Source: Candidatus Gastranaerophilales bacterium
Lineage (GTDB): Bacteria; Cyanobacteriota; Vampirovibrionia; Gastranaerophilales; Gastranaerophilaceae
NCBI GenBank assembly: GCA_023662705.1
Contig: JAMPIM010000065.1
Span: 1-7,297 of the forward strand
Length of the DNA stretch: 7,297 nt
Direction: 5' to 3'
Of the stretch, positions 6,213-7,297 are shown piece after piece (positions within the stretch are counted from its first letter, which is position 1; every line of letters starts with the position of its first letter). A model generated the notes under the pieces. That model searched no databases, had not been told where the DNA came from, and worked only from the letters and a program-made list of their open reading frames with translations. Both the position numbers and the translations under genes were made by a program.

Positions 6213-6245
6213 TAAAAAAAATCGACCCCGAAAGGTCGATTTTTA
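6213..6245 (-). terminator. Intrinsic terminator of the RpaB-like gene
   Basis: ATCGACC (6221-6227) pairs with GGTCGAT (6234-6240) around a 6-nt loop. Flanking A and T runs (6214-6220 and 6241-6244) extend the stem by four A-T pairs. On the minus strand the hairpin is followed by seven Us directly after the regulator stop (6249), a standard Rho-independent terminator. The four Ts on the other side make it potentially bidirectional, though no plus-strand gene ends here. The 50 bp between it and the protease start hold no promoter I can name confidently. Confidence 0.85.
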
Positions 6246-6248
6246 ATT

Positions 6249-7037
6249 TTAATTGATTCTTTGGAACATATAACCGATTCCGCGAGCTGTAAGTATTAAC
6301 TCAGGGTTTGTCGGATCAGCTTCCAGTTTAGAACGTAATCTTGAAATATGAACGTCAACTACGCGGGTATCGATTCTGTGATCAGCAGGGTATGACCAAA
6401 CGTGCTGCAAGATTTCGTTTCTTGAATAAGCTTGTCCAGAATTGTTAACCAATAATTCAAGAAGGCTGAATTCCATACCTGTAAGTCTGATTCTTTCGTT
6501 CTTTCTGTAAACTTGTCTTCTTGCAGTATCAATTTTAATACAGCCTGTTGTAATAACGTTTTTAGCACCTTTACCTGATGCAGCAGCTGTACCTGCGCTT
6601 GAACCTGCAGGAATAATAACATCTTTAGAAATAGTTCTTCTAAGAACAGCTTTTACCCTTGCTTCAAGTTCTTTCGGGCTGAAAGGCTTGATAACGTAGT
6701 CATCAGCACCTAATTCAAGACCTGTAATTCTTTCTGAAACATCTCCAAGAGCTGTTAATATAATAATAGGAACATCAGATGTTCTTCTAATTTCACGGGT
6801 TACACCGTAACCGTCCATTTTTGGCATCATGACATCTAAAACCACTAAATCAGGGTTTGTTTTGTTGAATACATCAACAGCTTCTTCGCCGTCTTCTGCA
6901 ACAACTACATCATAACCAACCATTTTGAGACGAGTTTCAAGGATTCTTCTGATACTGGCTTCGTCGTCAGCTACCAAAATCTTTTGACGAGCTTCTCCTT
7001 CGCTCATCTCTTCTTGTAATTCTTCATTTTCCGCCAT
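6249..7037 (-). CDS. rpaB: RpaB/Ycf27-like OmpR-family response regulator
   Basis: A 262-residue cytoplasmic transcription factor. The receiver domain (about 18-134) has the acidic pair D24-D25, phosphoacceptor D68 (VVLDVMMPKMDGYGV), T95 and K117, with GLELGADDYVIKPFSPKELEARV (106 onwards), which is typical of RpaB/Ycf27. A low-complexity Ala/Gly/Ser linker (about 136-165) leads to a winged-helix domain (about 166-262). Its RIRLTGMEFSLLELL, DTRVVDVHISRLRSKLE and ELILTARGIGY segments match cyanobacterial RpaB almost residue for residue as I recall it. RpaB binds HLR1 sites and controls stress and light-response genes; it is phosphorylated by Hik33/NblS in cyanobacteria. No kinase lies nearby, as usual for rpaB. 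An acidic 17-residue N-terminal extension precedes the domain. AAGGTGG (complement of 7042-7048) supports the first ATG. Its own promoter and terminator make it a single-gene unit. Confidence 0.86.
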   Translation of the reverse strand: MAENEELQEEMSEGEARQKILVADDEASIRRILETRLKMVGYDVVVAEDGEEAVDVFNKTNPDLVVLDVMMPKMDGYGVTREIRRTSDVPIIILTALGDVSERITGLELGADDYVIKPFSPKELEARVKAVLRRTISKDVIIPAGSSAGTAAASGKGAKNVITTGCIKIDTARRQVYRKNERIRLTGMEFSLLELLVNNSGQAYSRNEILQHVWSYPADHRIDTRVVDVHISRLRSKLEADPTNPELILTARGIGYMFQRIN

Positions 7038-7040
7038 GCT

Positions 7041-7121
7041 ACCACCTTTAATTATGTTACATTTCTTTTAATTTCTTAATATTAATATATATATCTTAAT
7101 AGAATTTAAACATTTTTGCAA
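7041..7121 (-). promoter_or_regulatory. Promoter and leader of the RpaB-like gene
   Basis: On the minus strand: -35 TTGCAA (complement of 7116-7121), a 17-bp spacer, -10 TAAGAT (complement of 7093-7098), then an AT-rich leader of about 45 nt ending in AAGGTGGT before the ATG. The -10 is only a four-of-six match, but spacing is ideal and no better pair is seen. Confidence 0.5.
7056..7073 (+). promoter_or_regulatory. Possible HLR1-like RpaB binding site in the regulator's own leader
   Basis: The published HLR1 consensus of cyanobacterial RpaB is two copies of (G/T)TTACA(T/A)(T/A) separated by 2 nt. Here GTTACATT (7056-7063) is a perfect first octamer, TC is the spacer, and TTTTAATT (7066-7073) matches 6 of 8 in the second. 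It lies between the proposed transcription start and the ribosome binding site, a position that would give repression. A single octamer is expected several times by chance in a window this AT-rich, so only the paired arrangement and location give it weight. Confidence 0.35.
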
Positions 7122-7136
7122 GCTTTTTTTATATAA

Positions 7137-7247
7137 GGGTCGGGTGACATAGGTAGAATTACTAAATTGTATTATCACTTCAAGTCACCCTCTGCTGTTT
7201 CTGTTACAAACGGGTTCGTGTTGGTTGATTTTTAATAGAGGGTTGAC
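7137..7247. repeat. Three related GGGT(T)GAC motifs in mixed orientation
   Basis: GGGTGAC (7142-7148) is the exact reverse complement of GTCACCC (7184-7190). The second element, extended to GTCACCCTCT (7184-7193), is also complementary to AGAGGGTTGAC (7237-7247) except for one extra T. In RNA the middle element could pair with either flank, giving two mutually exclusive hairpins; in DNA they could be repeated binding sites. The third copy overlaps the TTGACA -35 of the rightward promoter. The stretch from 7122 to 7242 otherwise shows no gene or known RNA that I can identify. Confidence 0.35.
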
Positions 7248-7283
7248 ACTATGCTTGGGCTTATGGTACAAATGGAGTATAAA
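7243..7283 (+). promoter_or_regulatory. Rightward promoter(s) reading out of the window
   Basis: A consensus -35 TTGACA (7243-7248) is followed after 18 bp by TACAAA (7267-7272), which has a TGG extended -10 element directly before it. A second, overlapping pair is TTGGGC (7255-7260), a 17-bp spacer and TATAAA (7278-7283). Both point to a gene or RNA starting beyond position 7297 and divergent from the RpaB-like gene. The product is not visible. Confidence 0.5.
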
Positions 7284-7297
7284 TAGTATTAGATAGG

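Noticed and set aside
6359..6622. Overlapping open frame opposite the regulator's linker and winged-helix region.
   Set aside because: It is a shadow of the RpaB-like gene in another frame, with Leu/Gln-biased low-complexity translation and no ribosome binding site.
7211..7223. GGGTTCG resembling a tRNA T-loop.
   Set aside because: No matching acceptor stem, D arm or anticodon arm can be found around it, and the T-stem does not pair.
7251..7286. Mini-ORF of 11 codons (starting MLGLMVQMEYK) with an AGAGGG upstream, a possible leader peptide.
   Set aside because: It lies inside the -35 to -10 region of the rightward promoter, so it would probably not be on that transcript. It is too short to judge and has no attenuator-like residue bias.
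7181..7297. Open frames on both strands running to the right edge without a stop for about 30-40 codons.
   Set aside because: The translations have no protein-like composition, no ribosome binding site and no family resemblance, and they cross the strong promoter signals.

Overview
This is an AT-rich, gene-dense, mostly housekeeping stretch. The best taxonomic clue is the response regulator at the right end. Its receiver and winged-helix domains closely resemble RpaB/Ycf27, the orphan regulator of cyanobacteria and plastids. Together with low GC, Bacillus-like RqcP and anaerobe-compatible housekeeping genes, this suggests a cyanobacterial relative, most likely a non-photosynthetic Vampirovibrionia/Melainabacteria (Gastranaerophilales-type) gut genome. 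That placement comes from remembered family sequences, not a search.

Layout. Positions 1-1979 (+) hold the last codons of a probable D-Ala-D-Ala ligase, then ftsQ and hemW. They are joined by a TAATG overlap and a directly adjacent stop and start, so they are probably one transcript. On the minus strand, 1976-2959 encodes an unrecognised 327-residue helical protein whose 3' end overlaps hemW by 4 bases. A 120-bp divergent intergenic region carries a promoter for the + operon 3080-5103: punA (purine nucleoside phosphorylase), rqcP (S4-domain ribosome rescue factor), a YqaA-like VTT/DedA membrane protein, and a YjbQ/UPF0047 protein. All its junctions overlap by 1 to 14 bases. From 5104 to 7037 everything is on the minus strand: gloA (glyoxalase I), a secreted HtrA-like trypsin protease without PDZ, and the RpaB-like regulator. 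A clear intrinsic terminator separates the regulator from the protease. Positions 7038-7297 are non-coding: the regulator's promoter and a possible RpaB-type (HLR1-like) site, an unusual set of GGGT(T)GAC motifs, and a strong-looking + promoter pointing out of the window.

How the genes relate. FtsQ and the putative Ddl belong to division and wall synthesis. HemW is a haem-handling radical SAM protein. PunA and RqcP are nucleotide salvage and translation quality control. GloA and the protease look like stress and detoxification genes with their own signals. No kinase partner for the regulator is visible.

I found no CRISPR array, mobile element, tRNA/rRNA, toxin-antitoxin or biosynthetic cluster, and no obvious new multi-gene system. 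The most interesting signals are at the regulatory level. Long inverted repeats lie inside coding sequence at both convergent gene junctions, which have no intergenic space. A perfect 18-bp palindrome sits between the -35 and -10 of gloA. A possible HLR1 autoregulatory site lies in front of the RpaB-like gene. The unrecognised 327-residue protein is also worth attention.
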